A stretch of 40,185 nucleotides of DNA from Algoriphagus sp. A40 (GTDB lineage Bacteria; Bacteroidota; Bacteroidia; Cytophagales; Cyclobacteriaceae): positions 1-40,185 of the forward strand of contig NZ_MUNY01000066.1 of NCBI RefSeq assembly GCF_002002735.1, in the 5' to 3' direction. The position numbers were made by a program, and so were the translations under genes. Shown here piece by piece: positions 24,437 to 33,717 of the stretch; position 1 is the stretch's first letter, and each line of letters opens with the position of its first letter. The notes beneath the pieces were generated by a model, which saw only the letters and a list, made by a program, of their open reading frames with translations, was not told where the DNA came from and ran no database searches.

Positions 24437-24835
24437 ATGAACTACTGGATGGTCAAAACCGAACCGAGCTCCTATTCTTGGGAAGATTTTGCAAAAAAGG
24501 GCGAAGATGTTTGGGACGGGGTAAGAAACTATCAGGCAAGAAATTTTCTCAAAGAAATGCATCTGGGTGACCCGGTACTTTTTTACCATAGCGGAAAAGA
24601 TAAAGCAGTGGTGGGTTTGGCGGAAGTTTCCCTGGAGGCATTTCCCGATCCAAAAGACGATGCTTGGGTTGCGGTAAGTCTAAAAGCCAAACAAACTTTC
24701 GTCAATCCGGTTAGCCTAGAGGCGATCAAATCAGAGGATCGTCTTTCGCAAATGCTAATGCTGAGACAATCGAGACTTTCGGTGATGTCGGTGACCAAAG
24801 AGGAATTCAACCTGATTTTATCCATGAGCAAATGA
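24437..24835 (+). CDS. EVE-domain protein
   Basis: The 132-residue protein is a single EVE domain (PUA-like fold, the THYN1 type). It opens with the diagnostic YWMVKTEPSSYSWEDF run, and WDGVRNYQARNFL and GDPVLFYHS follow near 32-55. EVE domains are known or thought to bind modified bases in DNA or RNA, such as 5-methylcytosine. It is of full family length. The stop overlaps the next gene's start by 4 bases. No partner nuclease is present here, so a defence role is not supported by the context. Confidence 0.92.
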   Translation: MNYWMVKTEPSSYSWEDFAKKGEDVWDGVRNYQARNFLKEMHLGDPVLFYHSGKDKAVVGLAEVSLEAFPDPKDDAWVAVSLKAKQTFVNPVSLEAIKSEDRLSQMLMLRQSRLSVMSVTKEEFNLILSMSK

Positions 24836-26448
24836 AAGGCCTGCTGACCCTGTTGATTTTTCTTTTTTCGGGACTAGCTCTCCAGGCCCAGGTGAAGTTT
24901 ATTTCCAGATTTGAGGTGGTTGGTCTGCCTTACGATCCAACTTTTGAGATGATGCGGATCCCTGATGGCCTGGTTTCATTCAGGACTTTTCAGGCAAGGA
25001 ATTTTTCCTCTCAAAAGGTTTTTCAATTTTTTGTGACAGACCAGGACCTTCTTTCCAAAGGTATGGTTGAGCTTAGTCTCAGACCCGGCTATGAGATGGT
25101 TGGATATGATACGGATGGAAACGATTTGTTTGTGTTGATGTCAAAAGGCAATCCAACAAACAGGGACAAATACATCCTCCAAGTGGATTTAGATTCCAAT
25201 CAGGGATTTGAGTTTCCGGCCGAAAACCTGCTTGAAATTGAATTGGTGGAGTTTCTGGTCCAGGATCGGAAAGCGGTATTCATGGGGAATTCCGAAGGGA
25301 GGCCAGTGCTACAGATTTTTGACCTGGAAAATAAAACCATCCGAACAGTTCAGGGAGTTTATGGAAACAATACTCAGGTCCTGCAGATCCGGAAAATGCC
25401 TGAATTAGAGGCCCTGGAAGTCGTAATTAGCAGAAGGGGACAATATAAAGTCCGGGAAACCTCCATAGTCACATTTGATATGCTTGGAAATTTGGTTCGG
25501 GAAATCAAAGTGGATCAGTTTGGGGAGCAGGACCAGGAGATTTTGGAGGGATTGCTGCTTGCAGATCAGGATTACCAGCAGGTGATGATCGGATCCTTTG
25601 GTCTGGACGGAAGAAGCGCCTCACAGGGGATGTACATTATGGAAATCAATGAATTTGGGGAATATGATTTCAAGCTATATACACTGGAAGATTTTCCTAA
25701 TTTTTTTAATTACCTGCCAGAAAAACAAAAAGTTAAGCGTGACGAGGAAATAGTGAAGGAACTGGAAAAGTCAAAAATTCCGCTGATCCGAAATACCTAT
25801 TCGATACGTGATGTCCGGGAAACTGAGGATGCCTATTACATGTATTTTGACCAAATCAACATCGTAAGTGCCAGAGGCGGGCGGCCAGGGGGAATGTCTC
25901 CAACCAATACCTACCGCTATGATCGAATCAACCGAATGGGCTATGCCCCTTACTACATGGACCCGTTTGTTTCGCCCAATATGCCTGTTCAATCTTTCCC
26001 AGTGACCAATGAATATCAATACGAGTCGGCACACTTCATGAAAGTGTCTAAAGCAGGTGAAGTGATTTGGGACAATTCGGCAACCTATGGTGATTTTACG
26101 ACTGAATACCCTGAGCCATTTGGGGAGATCGCTGTAGTCGGAGATGACCTCTTCCACCTCTATGCAGAAAATGATGTGATCAAGGCCAGTTTTTTCAGAA
26201 ATGGGGAAAAAATATTTGAGCAAATGTCCTTTGATCTTGAGCTTACGGATGAAAATGAGCGGATCAGAAGTACGGATTTTGAAACACTCCGATTGGTGCA
26301 TTGGTACGACCGATACTTTATTCTGACAGGCCAGCAATCCATTCGCTCCATGAATACCAAAAATCAGGAGGAAATCCGGGATGTGTTTTTCATGAGTAAA
26401 ATTCTTGTGGACGGGGATTTGTACCAGCCTGAGAAGGTTCAGGACTAG
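24832..26448 (+). CDS. Secreted protein of unknown function, propeller-like
   Basis: The 538-residue protein has a signal peptide (MKGLLTLLIFLFSGLALQAQ). The mature part is made of many beta-strand blocks with YDTDGNDLFVL and GMYIMEINEFGEYDF style repeats, suggesting a propeller fold. A Gly/Pro/Tyr-rich insert (residues about 345-390, RGGRPGGMSPTNTYRYDR) may be a surface loop. I do not recognise a family. Its ATG overlaps the EVE stop codon in ATGA, and pyrR begins 34 bases after its end. Confidence 0.7.
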   Translation: MKGLLTLLIFLFSGLALQAQVKFISRFEVVGLPYDPTFEMMRIPDGLVSFRTFQARNFSSQKVFQFFVTDQDLLSKGMVELSLRPGYEMVGYDTDGNDLFVLMSKGNPTNRDKYILQVDLDSNQGFEFPAENLLEIELVEFLVQDRKAVFMGNSEGRPVLQIFDLENKTIRTVQGVYGNNTQVLQIRKMPELEALEVVISRRGQYKVRETSIVTFDMLGNLVREIKVDQFGEQDQEILEGLLLADQDYQQVMIGSFGLDGRSASQGMYIMEINEFGEYDFKLYTLEDFPNFFNYLPEKQKVKRDEEIVKELEKSKIPLIRNTYSIRDVRETEDAYYMYFDQINIVSARGGRPGGMSPTNTYRYDRINRMGYAPYYMDPFVSPNMPVQSFPVTNEYQYESAHFMKVSKAGEVIWDNSATYGDFTTEYPEPFGEIAVVGDDLFHLYAENDVIKASFFRNGEKIFEQMSFDLELTDENERIRSTDFETLRLVHWYDRYFILTGQQSIRSMNTKNQEEIRDVFFMSKILVDGDLYQPEKVQD

Positions 26449-26482
26449 TTTTATTTTCTATATTTACGCCCAAATCCACCAC

Positions 26483-27031
26483 ATGCAAAAGCGGCTTGTA
26501 CTCGATCAGCAGCAGATCGCCATTACCCTGAAGCGATTTTGCTACCAACTCATCGAAAATCACGACGATTTCGAAAACACTGTAATCCTGGGACTCCAGC
26601 CAAGAGGAACTTTACTTTTAGATAAAATCGTAGCCTTGTTGGAGCAGATATCCGGTGTCAAAGTGCCCTCAGGATACCTGGACGCGACTTTTCACAGAGA
26701 CGATTTCCGAAGAAGAGATTTTCCCCTCAAAGCCAATGAGACCAAAATTGATTTTCTGGTAGAAGGTAAAAAAGTCATCCTTATCGACGATGTACTGTAC
26801 AAGGGCAGGTCGGTGAGAGCGGCAATGGACGCCATGATAGCATTTGGCAGACCTCAAAAAGTGGAGCTAATGGTCCTAGTGGACCGCCGGCTGACCAGGG
26901 ATTTTCCGATTATGCCGGATTATTTTGGGGTAAAAGTGAATACCCTGGACAGCCAGTATGTGGTAGTGGAATGGACCGAACAGGGACACCCAGCCGATGC
27001 AATTTGGATCATAGAGAAAGTTAAAAGTTAA
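26483..27031 (+). CDS. pyrR: PyrR-type phosphoribosyltransferase / pyrimidine regulator
   Basis: The 182-residue protein starts at the ATG giving MQKRLVLDQQQIAITLKRF; the open frame extends 26 codons upstream into the previous gene without a family match. The PRPP-binding motif VILIDDVLYKGRSVRA lies at 98-113. PyrR in other bacteria binds pyr mRNA in response to UMP and may have weak uracil phosphoribosyltransferase activity. It is followed by pyrB after 2 bases. The 34-base gap before it is too short for an attenuator, and none is seen between pyrR and pyrB, so RNA-based control here is not evident. Confidence 0.92.
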   Translation: MQKRLVLDQQQIAITLKRFCYQLIENHDDFENTVILGLQPRGTLLLDKIVALLEQISGVKVPSGYLDATFHRDDFRRRDFPLKANETKIDFLVEGKKVILIDDVLYKGRSVRAAMDAMIAFGRPQKVELMVLVDRRLTRDFPIMPDYFGVKVNTLDSQYVVVEWTEQGHPADAIWIIEKVKS

Positions 27032-27033
27032 CC

Positions 27034-27960
27034 ATGTCGCAACTCAGCACTAGACACCTGCTAGGAATCAAAGACATCACTGAGACGGATATCCGACTGA
27101 TTCTCGAAACATCAGCCAATTTTAAGGAGGTGATCAACCGACCGATCAAGAAAGTTCCTTCTCTTCGCGACATCACGATTGCCAATATTTTCTTTGAAAA
27201 TTCCACCCGTACCCGGCTTTCTTTTGAACTGGCCGAAAAGCGCCTCAGCGCTGACGTGGTCAATTTTTCCTCTGCTACCAGCTCCGTGAAAAAAGGAGAA
27301 ACACTGGTGGATACGGTCAACAATATCCTGGCGATGAAAGTGGATATGGTTGTGATGCGACACGCCAGCCCGGGAGCTCCCCATTTTCTGTCAAGAAGTA
27401 TTACAGCAAATATTGTCAATGCAGGAGACGGTACTCACGAGCATCCTACTCAGGCGCTTTTGGATGCTTTTTCGATGCAGGAAAAACTCGGAGACTTAAC
27501 AGGAAAGAAAATTGCCATCATCGGGGATATTCTGCACTCCAGAGTCGCGCTTTCCAATATTTTCTGCCTGCAAAAGCTGGGAGCCGAGGTGATGGTTTGC
27601 GGTCCAATTACTCTATTGCCAAAATACATTTCCAGTCTGGGTGTGAAAGTGGAACTGGATGTCAAAAAAGCCCTTGAATGGTGCGATGTGGCCAACGTGC
27701 TTCGGATACAATTGGAGCGCCAGCAGATCAAGTATTTTCCAAGTCTGAGAGAGTATTCTCTTTACTATGGAATCAACAAAAAAATGCTTCAGGCACTCAA
27801 TAAGGAAATTGTAATCATGCACCCCGGACCGATCAACCGGGGCGTGGAATTGAGCTCAGATGCGGCTGATTCGGAACATTCCATCATTCTCAATCAGGTG
27901 GAAAATGGAGTTGCGGTCCGAATGGCGGTATTGTATTTGTTGGCTGGAGTAAAAGGATAG
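27034..27960 (+). CDS. pyrB: Aspartate carbamoyltransferase, catalytic chain
   Basis: The 308-residue enzyme makes N-carbamoyl-aspartate in pyrimidine synthesis. The carbamoyl-phosphate motif STRTR is at 57-61. HASPGAPHF, THEHPTQALLD, GDILHSRVA and the C-terminal MHPGPINRGVE are all intact. Length is typical of catalytic chains (300-310). No pyrI regulatory-chain gene is adjacent. It forms a pair with pyrR 2 bases upstream and is followed by a strong terminator. Confidence 0.96.
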   Translation: MSQLSTRHLLGIKDITETDIRLILETSANFKEVINRPIKKVPSLRDITIANIFFENSTRTRLSFELAEKRLSADVVNFSSATSSVKKGETLVDTVNNILAMKVDMVVMRHASPGAPHFLSRSITANIVNAGDGTHEHPTQALLDAFSMQEKLGDLTGKKIAIIGDILHSRVALSNIFCLQKLGAEVMVCGPITLLPKYISSLGVKVELDVKKALEWCDVANVLRIQLERQQIKYFPSLREYSLYYGINKKMLQALNKEIVIMHPGPINRGVELSSDAADSEHSIILNQVENGVAVRMAVLYLLAGVKG

Positions 27961-27980
27961 TCGAAGCAGGACTGAAACGA

Positions 27981-28018
27981 AAATGGCGGTGAAACTCAAT
28001 TCACCGCCATTTTTTTTG
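27981..28018 (+). terminator. Terminator of pyrRB
   Basis: AAATGGCGGTGAA pairs perfectly with TTCACCGCCATTT over 13 bp with a 6-base loop, followed by more Ts. Confidence 0.9.
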
Positions 28019-28116
28019 AAATCTCAAATCTCAAATCCAAAACCTATGCTGAGCTGGGTCACTGAGCTGGTCGAAGTGTGTCGAAGCATCCGAAATCCGA
28101 AATCTCAAATCCGAAA
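28019..28116. repeat. Heptamer array enclosing a REP-like variant
   Basis: Units aaatctc, aaatctc and aaatcca open the array; tccgaaa, tccgaaa, tctcaaa and tccgaaa close it. Between them a 42-base block (six times seven) carries two CTGAGCT words and a GGTCGAAG, resembling the REP-like palindrome. The outer units stay in the same 7-base phase across this block. Confidence 0.78.
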
Positions 28117-28722
28117 TTATCTCCCCCACTTTCCTCCACCGACAAAAAAGCCCAGTGTGAATCCGAAATATTCATTGATAGCTTCACCTATCACTGTTCC
28201 TCCAACATCCTGTAGATCACTTTTTGGGACAAAATTGTATTCGGCTCCAATTCGGAATTTTCCAAGTTCTACCCCGGCTCTCACCATGGGTGCCCAGGCA
28301 AAACTAGCCTCCAAGTCTCCGACCTCATCCGCATCAATATCTTCCTCCTCAATGTCAATGTTGCTCAGGGCAAAATACCCAAAACCCGCCCCGATGTAGG
28401 GTGCCACCCGGCTGTTTCCCTTGTTAAAATAATAATTCATCGTTCCAGTGATGGAAGCGTTGGCGGCAATTTCCCCATCGTAGTCTTCAGGGATAGAATA
28501 ATAGGTTACGTCTTTGGCCAAGCCTGCCACGCCAAAGCGAAGACCAACAGCCAAGTTGTCTTTCAACAAAATCTGTGGCTCCAGATTTATCAATGCCCCA
28601 ATACCACCATCTTTTGGAACAGCTGTGCCCAAGTCCATCTGAAATCTAAATCCACCCGCCTGCTGTGCATTGGCAGTGTGCACCATGAGAAGGATCAACA
28701 ATACTCCGAAAAGTTTTTTCAT
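28117..28722 (-). CDS. Small outer-membrane beta-barrel protein
   Basis: The 201-residue protein has a signal peptide (MKKLFGVLLILLMVHTANA) and a porin-like or OmpX-like barrel: alternating strands such as NLAVGLRFGVAGL, VAPYIGAGFGYFAL, PMVRAGVELGKFRIGAEYNFVP and a final strand near GFTLGFFVGGG. A loop near 120-135 is strongly acidic (IDIEEEDIDADEVGD) and might bind cations. It is monocistronic, facing the pyr operon. Function is unknown. Confidence 0.82.
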   Translation of the reverse strand: MKKLFGVLLILLMVHTANAQQAGGFRFQMDLGTAVPKDGGIGALINLEPQILLKDNLAVGLRFGVAGLAKDVTYYSIPEDYDGEIAANASITGTMNYYFNKGNSRVAPYIGAGFGYFALSNIDIEEEDIDADEVGDLEASFAWAPMVRAGVELGKFRIGAEYNFVPKSDLQDVGGTVIGEAINEYFGFTLGFFVGGGKWGR

Positions 28723-28915
28723 AGGTTGAAATGAGTTTATAAGTTTTGTGAATTATCAAAAAAGATTCCACCTAAACAAACCTCTAGGGATACAAGTCGG
28801 TTTGCATGAAAGATCCGAAAACCATAAGACTTCAATTATGGATTATTTTCCGCTTTATTCCTTATTCCTTTGGACGAAGCGGATATTATGCTGAAAATCG
28901 CAAAATGAATTTTTC

Positions 28916-29632
28916 ATGCTCACAGTCACAAACCTGATCAAAAAATACGGCAAGCAAAATGCGGTCGATGACATTACTTTTCATCTGGATGGAGGAGAAG
29001 TGGTTGGACTGCTTGGACCTAATGGAGCCGGTAAGAGTACTACGATGAAATGCATCGTCGGACTGCTCCGCAAGACCTCCGGGGAAATCACCATCGGAGG
29101 TTATGACCATTTGAGTGTGGAGGCCAAGCGGTTTTTCAGCTACATTCCTGAGACGCCTTATGTATATGACCTGCTCACTGTAAAAGAACACATGCAGTTT
29201 ATTGCCCAGGCATATGGAGTGAAAGACTGGCAAGGCCGGGCTCAGGAGCTTTTGGAAATTTTTGAATTGGATGACAAAGCCAACAAACTGGGAAGAGACC
29301 TGTCTAAGGGAATGCGCCAAAAAGTGTCGATTTGCTGTGCCCTTTTGCCAGATCCGCAACTGTTGTTTTTTGACGAACCGATGATCGGCCTGGATCCTAA
29401 AGCGATCAAAAACACCAAGAAGATTTTCAAAACTCTAAAAGAAGCAGGCAAAACCATCCTAGTCAGCACACACCTGATCGACAGTGTGGAAACCATCGCT
29501 GACCGGATCATGATTCTCAAAGATGGCAGAATCATCGGCAATGATACTATTGCCAATTTGAAGCAACAGGCTGAGCAAAGTGAGGGTTCTTCCTTGGAGG
29601 ATCTTTTCCTAGAAATGACAAAAGATGCTTGA
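28916..29632 (+). CDS. ABC transporter ATP-binding protein
   Basis: The 238-residue ATPase has Walker A GPNGAGKST at 34-42, the signature-like LSKGMRQK near 127-134, Walker B LLFFDEP near 144-150 and the switch His in VSTHLID near 183. It powers the membrane protein encoded next, whose start overlaps its stop by 8 bases. The family group (CcmA/NatA-like) mostly serves exporters. The substrate is unknown. Confidence 0.92.
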   Translation: MLTVTNLIKKYGKQNAVDDITFHLDGGEVVGLLGPNGAGKSTTMKCIVGLLRKTSGEITIGGYDHLSVEAKRFFSYIPETPYVYDLLTVKEHMQFIAQAYGVKDWQGRAQELLEIFELDDKANKLGRDLSKGMRQKVSICCALLPDPQLLFFDEPMIGLDPKAIKNTKKIFKTLKEAGKTILVSTHLIDSVETIADRIMILKDGRIIGNDTIANLKQQAEQSEGSSLEDLFLEMTKDA

Positions 29633-31262
29633 GATAAAGCTTTTGCTCAGGAAGGACTTGTGGATTCTGATCAATAACCTCAAGCTTATCCTTCGAAATC
29701 CGCTCCGGCTGATTCCTTACGGGATATTGGTGGGGTATTTTGTATTTGTCTATTCCCAAAGATCAACCGGAGGAGAAAATGAAGACCTGGGAGAGCTCCA
29801 AAATCTGGACATCAACGGGCTACCGCAAACAGATTTTGTGGTACAAAATATGGTTGGAGGCATTACCCTGATGGCATTGGCTTTTTTGGTTTTTCAGCTG
29901 ATTCGAGCCACTAAAAACAATGTCACTTTTTTCAAAATGGCAGATGTCAATTTGCTTTTCACTGCCCCGGTCAAGCCTGAAAATTTGCTTTTATATTACA
30001 TGGGCAGGTCTATTCTGCCCTCCTTGGGCGGTGCGATTCTTTTTGTGATTTACGGAGGAAGTCAGTTGGCCAGCAAGTTTGAACTGACTTTTGGAAATGC
30101 TGCATTTCTAATTTTGGGATTCGCGCTCTTCTTTTTTATGATTTTCCCGATCCGATTTTTGATTTATACCCTGCATACCAAGTATGGTGTGATGGAATAC
30201 ATCCGGGGTGGAGTGATTGGATTAGGTACAGTACTGGCTTTGATGATTCTGATTCCTGGATTCATGGCCGAAAAATTCTGGCAAGGAATGTTTTCCTGGA
30301 TAGCATCTCCCTGGTTTGATTTATTCCCTCTGGTGGGATGGAGTAGGGGGATAATGAGTTATGCCTACCACGGTAATATCATCCTTTCATTGGGGTACCT
30401 GGGTTTGTATGGGCTTGCCTACTTTTCAGTGGTCAAGCTGGTCATCCGATTTGCGGGTTATTATTATGAAGATGTGCTGGAGGCGACCAAAACCAACGAG
30501 GATAAGTTGGACAAAGCCCGAGGAAAGCAGGAAATCGATGAGGGAACCTATAGTCTGAATGCCAAAAAACAACTTGCATTGCCGGATTTCGGAGCCGGGG
30601 CAAAAGCCTTTTATTGGAGAAATTACGTCCATAGCAGCCGCCAGGATTTTCATCCGCTCTTTGGTATCTACACGATGGGAATGGCTGGAATCGGGATCAT
30701 CATGGCTGGGCTTTCCAACTTCGACTGGTTTTCGCACAAAGTCCTGTATTTCTATCTGCTTTTCCTTCTATTTTTCTATTTCATGGCTGGGATTGGCCGG
30801 GCAAATATCGGGGATCTTAAAAAGCCGTTTTTCATCCTTATTCCTGCAAGCTGGAGTGCCAAATTCTGGAATATGATTAAGCTCGATATCATTCAGACAT
30901 TGCTTTTTGCAGCAGTTTTGATCGTTCCATCCGTCTTTTTGGCGCATGTCAGTTTTTGGCTGATTCCGTTGTTTTTGATCGGGATCGTGGTATGTTACCT
31001 GATCGGATTTTCCATTAACCTGATTCCTCAGGTGGCATTAGATGAAGGCTGGGATCGAAAGTTGATCAAACCTTTCATGATAGGAGGAATTTTCCTCTTT
31101 GGGATCATCCCGACGGTGATCCTAAGCGTAATTGTTTTTTTGATTACTGAGCAATTTGTTTGGACCTTGTTTATCTGGGTCTTGGGAACGTCTTTTGTCG
31201 CAGCCATTTTGCTCCATGTGACCTTGGATGTGCTGAAGCGGATCGAGTTTAAGGAAATGTAA
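29625..31262 (+). CDS. ABC exporter membrane protein
   Basis: The 545-residue protein has about twelve hydrophobic segments in two halves (five or six before residue 290, the rest after 345) separated by a charged cytoplasmic stretch (DVLEATKTNEDKLDKARGKQEID). This layout matches putative ABC exporters found beside NatA-like ATPases in Bacteroidota. It overlaps the ATPase gene by 8 bases, so the two are made together. The transported compound cannot be told. Confidence 0.85.
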   Translation: MLEIKLLLRKDLWILINNLKLILRNPLRLIPYGILVGYFVFVYSQRSTGGENEDLGELQNLDINGLPQTDFVVQNMVGGITLMALAFLVFQLIRATKNNVTFFKMADVNLLFTAPVKPENLLLYYMGRSILPSLGGAILFVIYGGSQLASKFELTFGNAAFLILGFALFFFMIFPIRFLIYTLHTKYGVMEYIRGGVIGLGTVLALMILIPGFMAEKFWQGMFSWIASPWFDLFPLVGWSRGIMSYAYHGNIILSLGYLGLYGLAYFSVVKLVIRFAGYYYEDVLEATKTNEDKLDKARGKQEIDEGTYSLNAKKQLALPDFGAGAKAFYWRNYVHSSRQDFHPLFGIYTMGMAGIGIIMAGLSNFDWFSHKVLYFYLLFLLFFYFMAGIGRANIGDLKKPFFILIPASWSAKFWNMIKLDIIQTLLFAAVLIVPSVFLAHVSFWLIPLFLIGIVVCYLIGFSINLIPQVALDEGWDRKLIKPFMIGGIFLFGIIPTVILSVIVFLITEQFVWTLFIWVLGTSFVAAILLHVTLDVLKRIEFKEM

Positions 31263-31263
31263 A

Positions 31264-31320
31264 ACAGTGATCAGTGATCAGTTTGCAATGTTAATTGTGT
31301 CTGGCTGAGCGAAGTCGAAG
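31264..31320. repeat. Short heptamer array plus a REP-like half site
   Basis: acagtga, tcagtga and tcagttt form three in-phase units at 31264-31284. CTGAGCGAAGTCGAAG at 31305-31320 matches the REP-like right arm at 15 of 16 positions. The remainder of 31263-31475 has no gene. Confidence 0.7.
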
Positions 31321-31475
31321 CCCCTCTGGTTTCCATTCTTATAGATTAGTTGTTGTTCTGAAAATTCCAATATCAATCTCCGTTTTAATATTTAGTAGCA
31401 GATTCCTGCATAAACCTTCGCAAAATATAATTTGGCATTAATAGGTATGGTTCTCTACTGGTCGGAAAATTCCTT

Positions 31476-31483
31476 TAATTTTG
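31476..31483 (+). promoter_or_regulatory. -7 box of the cystathionine beta-synthase gene
   Basis: TAATTTTG fits TAnnTTTG and lies 22 bases before the start codon. No clear -33 TTTG is visible. Confidence 0.55.
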
Positions 31484-31505
31484 GTCTATCCAAATATAAC
31501 TGACC

Positions 31506-32873
31506 ATGATCTATAACTCCATCATCGATACCATCGGAAATACCCCGATGATCCGCCTAAACAAGCTCGCCAAAGACATCAAAGGTGAGGTCTTGGTTAA
31601 GGTAGAATACTTCAATCCCGGCAATTCCATGAAAGACCGGATGGCGATCAAGATGGTGGAGGATGCCGAAAAAGCAGGACTTTTGAAACCTGGAGGGACG
31701 CTCATCGAAGGTACTAGTGGAAATACCGGAATGGGTCTGGCTTTGGCTGCTGTGGCAAAAGGTTACAAGTGCATTTTTACCATGGCCGATAAGCAGTCTA
31801 AGGAGAAGATCGATATCCTTAGAGCCGTGGGTGCAGAAGTTGTCGTTTGCCCGACCAATGTGACACCTGATGATCCCAGATCTTATTACTCCGTTGCAAG
31901 AAAACTCAACCGTGATATTCCCAATTCTTTTTACCCAAACCAGTATGATAACCTATCCAATTCCCTGGCTCACTACGAGACCACAGGGCCGGAAATCTGG
32001 AATGACACCGATGGGAAAATCACCCATTATGCAGCCGGAGTTGGGACAGGCGGATCGATGTGCGGGACAGCAAAATACCTGAAAGAGCAAAATCCAAATG
32101 TGGTAACTGTCGGAATCGATACCTATGGATCAGTTTTCAAAAAGTATAAAGAGACCGGAATTTTTGACGAAAAGGAGATTTACCCTTATTTGACCGAAGG
32201 CATTGGAGAGGATATTTTGCCGAAAAATGTGGATTTCAGTCTGATTGACCACTTTATCAAAGTGACTGACAAAGATGCTGCAGTGATGACCCGTCGATTG
32301 GCGAAGGAAGAGGGGCTTTTCGTGGGTTGGTCTTGCGGGTCTGCTGTACATGGTGCCCTGGAATATGCCAAAGAACACCTGAAAGAAGGAGACCAAATGG
32401 TTATCATTTTACCCGATCATGGCACCCGGTATTTGGGTAAAGTCTACAATGATGAATGGATGAGAAATCATGGTTTCTTGGAGGACAAAACCTACTCCAC
32501 TGCACGTGATATCATCGCACAGCGAAATGGTAACTACCATCTGCTTTCGGTGAAAAAGTCGGATTCTGTAAAAGAAGCCATCGCGCTGATGAATGGACGA
32601 AGCATATCTCAAATTCCGGTTTTGGAAGGAGAAGAAGTGGTGGGATGCCTGACCGATAACAAGCTTTTATCCAAAATCATCGACAAGCCTGAGCTGAAAG
32701 ATGGGACTGTGGCAGAGGTGATGGAAGGTTCCATGAAATTTGTCGCTTTGGATTCTACCTTGGATGTGCTTTCCTCAATGGTCGAAAAAGAAAAAGCCGT
32801 GCTGGTAAGAGATACGATGGATAATATCCACATCATCACCAAGCATGATATTTTGGAAGCGTTTACGAAGTGA
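31506..32873 (+). CDS. Cystathionine beta-synthase-like PLP enzyme with CBS domains
   Basis: The 455-residue enzyme has a fold-type II PLP domain (1-325). The Schiff-base lysine is Lys43 in NSMKDRMA, the phosphate or substrate loop is EGTSGNTGMGLA near 68-79, and the PLP-phosphate glycine run is GVGTGGS near 178-184. A pair of CBS domains follows (about 335-455), which in relatives bind adenosyl compounds and control activity. The N-terminal haem-binding region of animal enzymes is absent. The likely reaction joins serine (or O-acetylserine) with homocysteine or sulfide; a cysteine-synthase activity is possible. Confidence 0.9.
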   Translation: MIYNSIIDTIGNTPMIRLNKLAKDIKGEVLVKVEYFNPGNSMKDRMAIKMVEDAEKAGLLKPGGTLIEGTSGNTGMGLALAAVAKGYKCIFTMADKQSKEKIDILRAVGAEVVVCPTNVTPDDPRSYYSVARKLNRDIPNSFYPNQYDNLSNSLAHYETTGPEIWNDTDGKITHYAAGVGTGGSMCGTAKYLKEQNPNVVTVGIDTYGSVFKKYKETGIFDEKEIYPYLTEGIGEDILPKNVDFSLIDHFIKVTDKDAAVMTRRLAKEEGLFVGWSCGSAVHGALEYAKEHLKEGDQMVIILPDHGTRYLGKVYNDEWMRNHGFLEDKTYSTARDIIAQRNGNYHLLSVKKSDSVKEAIALMNGRSISQIPVLEGEEVVGCLTDNKLLSKIIDKPELKDGTVAEVMEGSMKFVALDSTLDVLSSMVEKEKAVLVRDTMDNIHIITKHDILEAFTK

Positions 32874-32994
32874 GGGATTGGAAAATTTCAAAATTGCAAG
32901 ATTGAAAAATTGTCTCACCTATTCAAAGTGGCAGCTTTAGAACCTCAAATGCTGGCTTATACGACACTTCCGTCTTCTGTCTTCCGTCTTCAAG
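32873..32994. repeat. Two short-period arrays after the cystathionine beta-synthase gene
   Basis: At 32873-32912 five 8-base units run in phase (gaaaattt, caaaattg, caagattg, aaaaattg type). At 32967-32994 four 7-base units follow (cttccgt, cttctgt, cttccgt, cttcaag). No gene lies in 32874-33060. Confidence 0.7.
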
Positions 32995-33060
32995 CCAGCC
33001 TGATTTAGCCAGAGCCGGCCGAAAGTCTGTAAATCATAAATAGCAAGAGTAATTATAGTA

Positions 33061-33717
33061 ATGACCCAAGCACAGATTCAAAAGCTGTTTCAGCAATACC
33101 CCGAGTTCAGTATTCAGGAAAGTCTAAAAAAGGGCTGGGAAATGTTCAAAGCTCAGCCCTTGAATTCTGTCGCTTTTGCGATGCTGATTTTTTCCATTCA
33201 GGGGATTTCCACTTTATATCTTGAAGATTTCAGTCTGCTAGTCAGTATTATCATTTCCCCGCCTATGACAGCTGGCTTTTTTCTGGTTGCAAACCGGATC
33301 AGCAGGGGTGTGGAGGTTCAGTTTTCCAATTATTTCGATGGTTTTTCCTATTGGGGAATAGTTATCGTGACCTCCTTGATTTCTGGTATTTTGACCTTCT
33401 TTGGGATTTTGGCGCTGATTTTACCAGGGATCTACCTGGCAGTAGCCTTTATGTTTGCGATCCCCTTTGCATTGTATTCGGGCACCGATTTCTGGACTTC
33501 GCTTGAGCTGAGCCGCAAGCTGATCACGATAAACTGGTGGAAGTTTTTTGGCTTTGTCATTGTCCTTCTGGTCTTCAATATCCTGGGGCTGCTGTGCTTC
33601 ATTGTAGGGATTTTGGTGACGATCCCGGTGAGTTATTTTGCCATTTACGCCATTTTTGAGGACTTGACGAGGGATGCACTGGCAGAGCCGGAGGTTATTC
33701 ATGAGCCACAATCATAG
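33061..33717 (+). CDS. Integral membrane protein of unknown function
   Basis: The 218-residue protein has a cytoplasmic N-terminus (about 1-35) with a GWEMFKAQPL motif. Five or so membrane helices follow, including VIVTSLISGILTFFGILALILPGIYLAVAFMFAIPF and FFGFVIVLLVFNILGLLCFIVGILVTIPVSYFAIYAIF. The LPGIYLAV motif is common in DUF975-like and related bacterial membrane proteins. The last 23 bases overlap the end of the opposing acyltransferase gene. Function is unknown. Confidence 0.8.
   Translation: MTQAQIQKLFQQYPEFSIQESLKKGWEMFKAQPLNSVAFAMLIFSIQGISTLYLEDFSLLVSIIISPPMTAGFFLVANRISRGVEVQFSNYFDGFSYWGIVIVTSLISGILTFFGILALILPGIYLAVAFMFAIPFALYSGTDFWTSLELSRKLITINWWKFFGFVIVLLVFNILGLLCFIVGILVTIPVSYFAIYAIFEDLTRDALAEPEVIHEPQS

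Noticed and set aside
24437..24835. EVE protein as part of a defence island
   Set aside because: No nuclease, McrBC or methyltransferase partner is adjacent; neighbours are a secreted protein and pyrimidine genes.
26449..26482. PyrR-type attenuator before pyrR
   Set aside because: Only 34 bases lie between the genes, too few for an anti-terminator and terminator pair.
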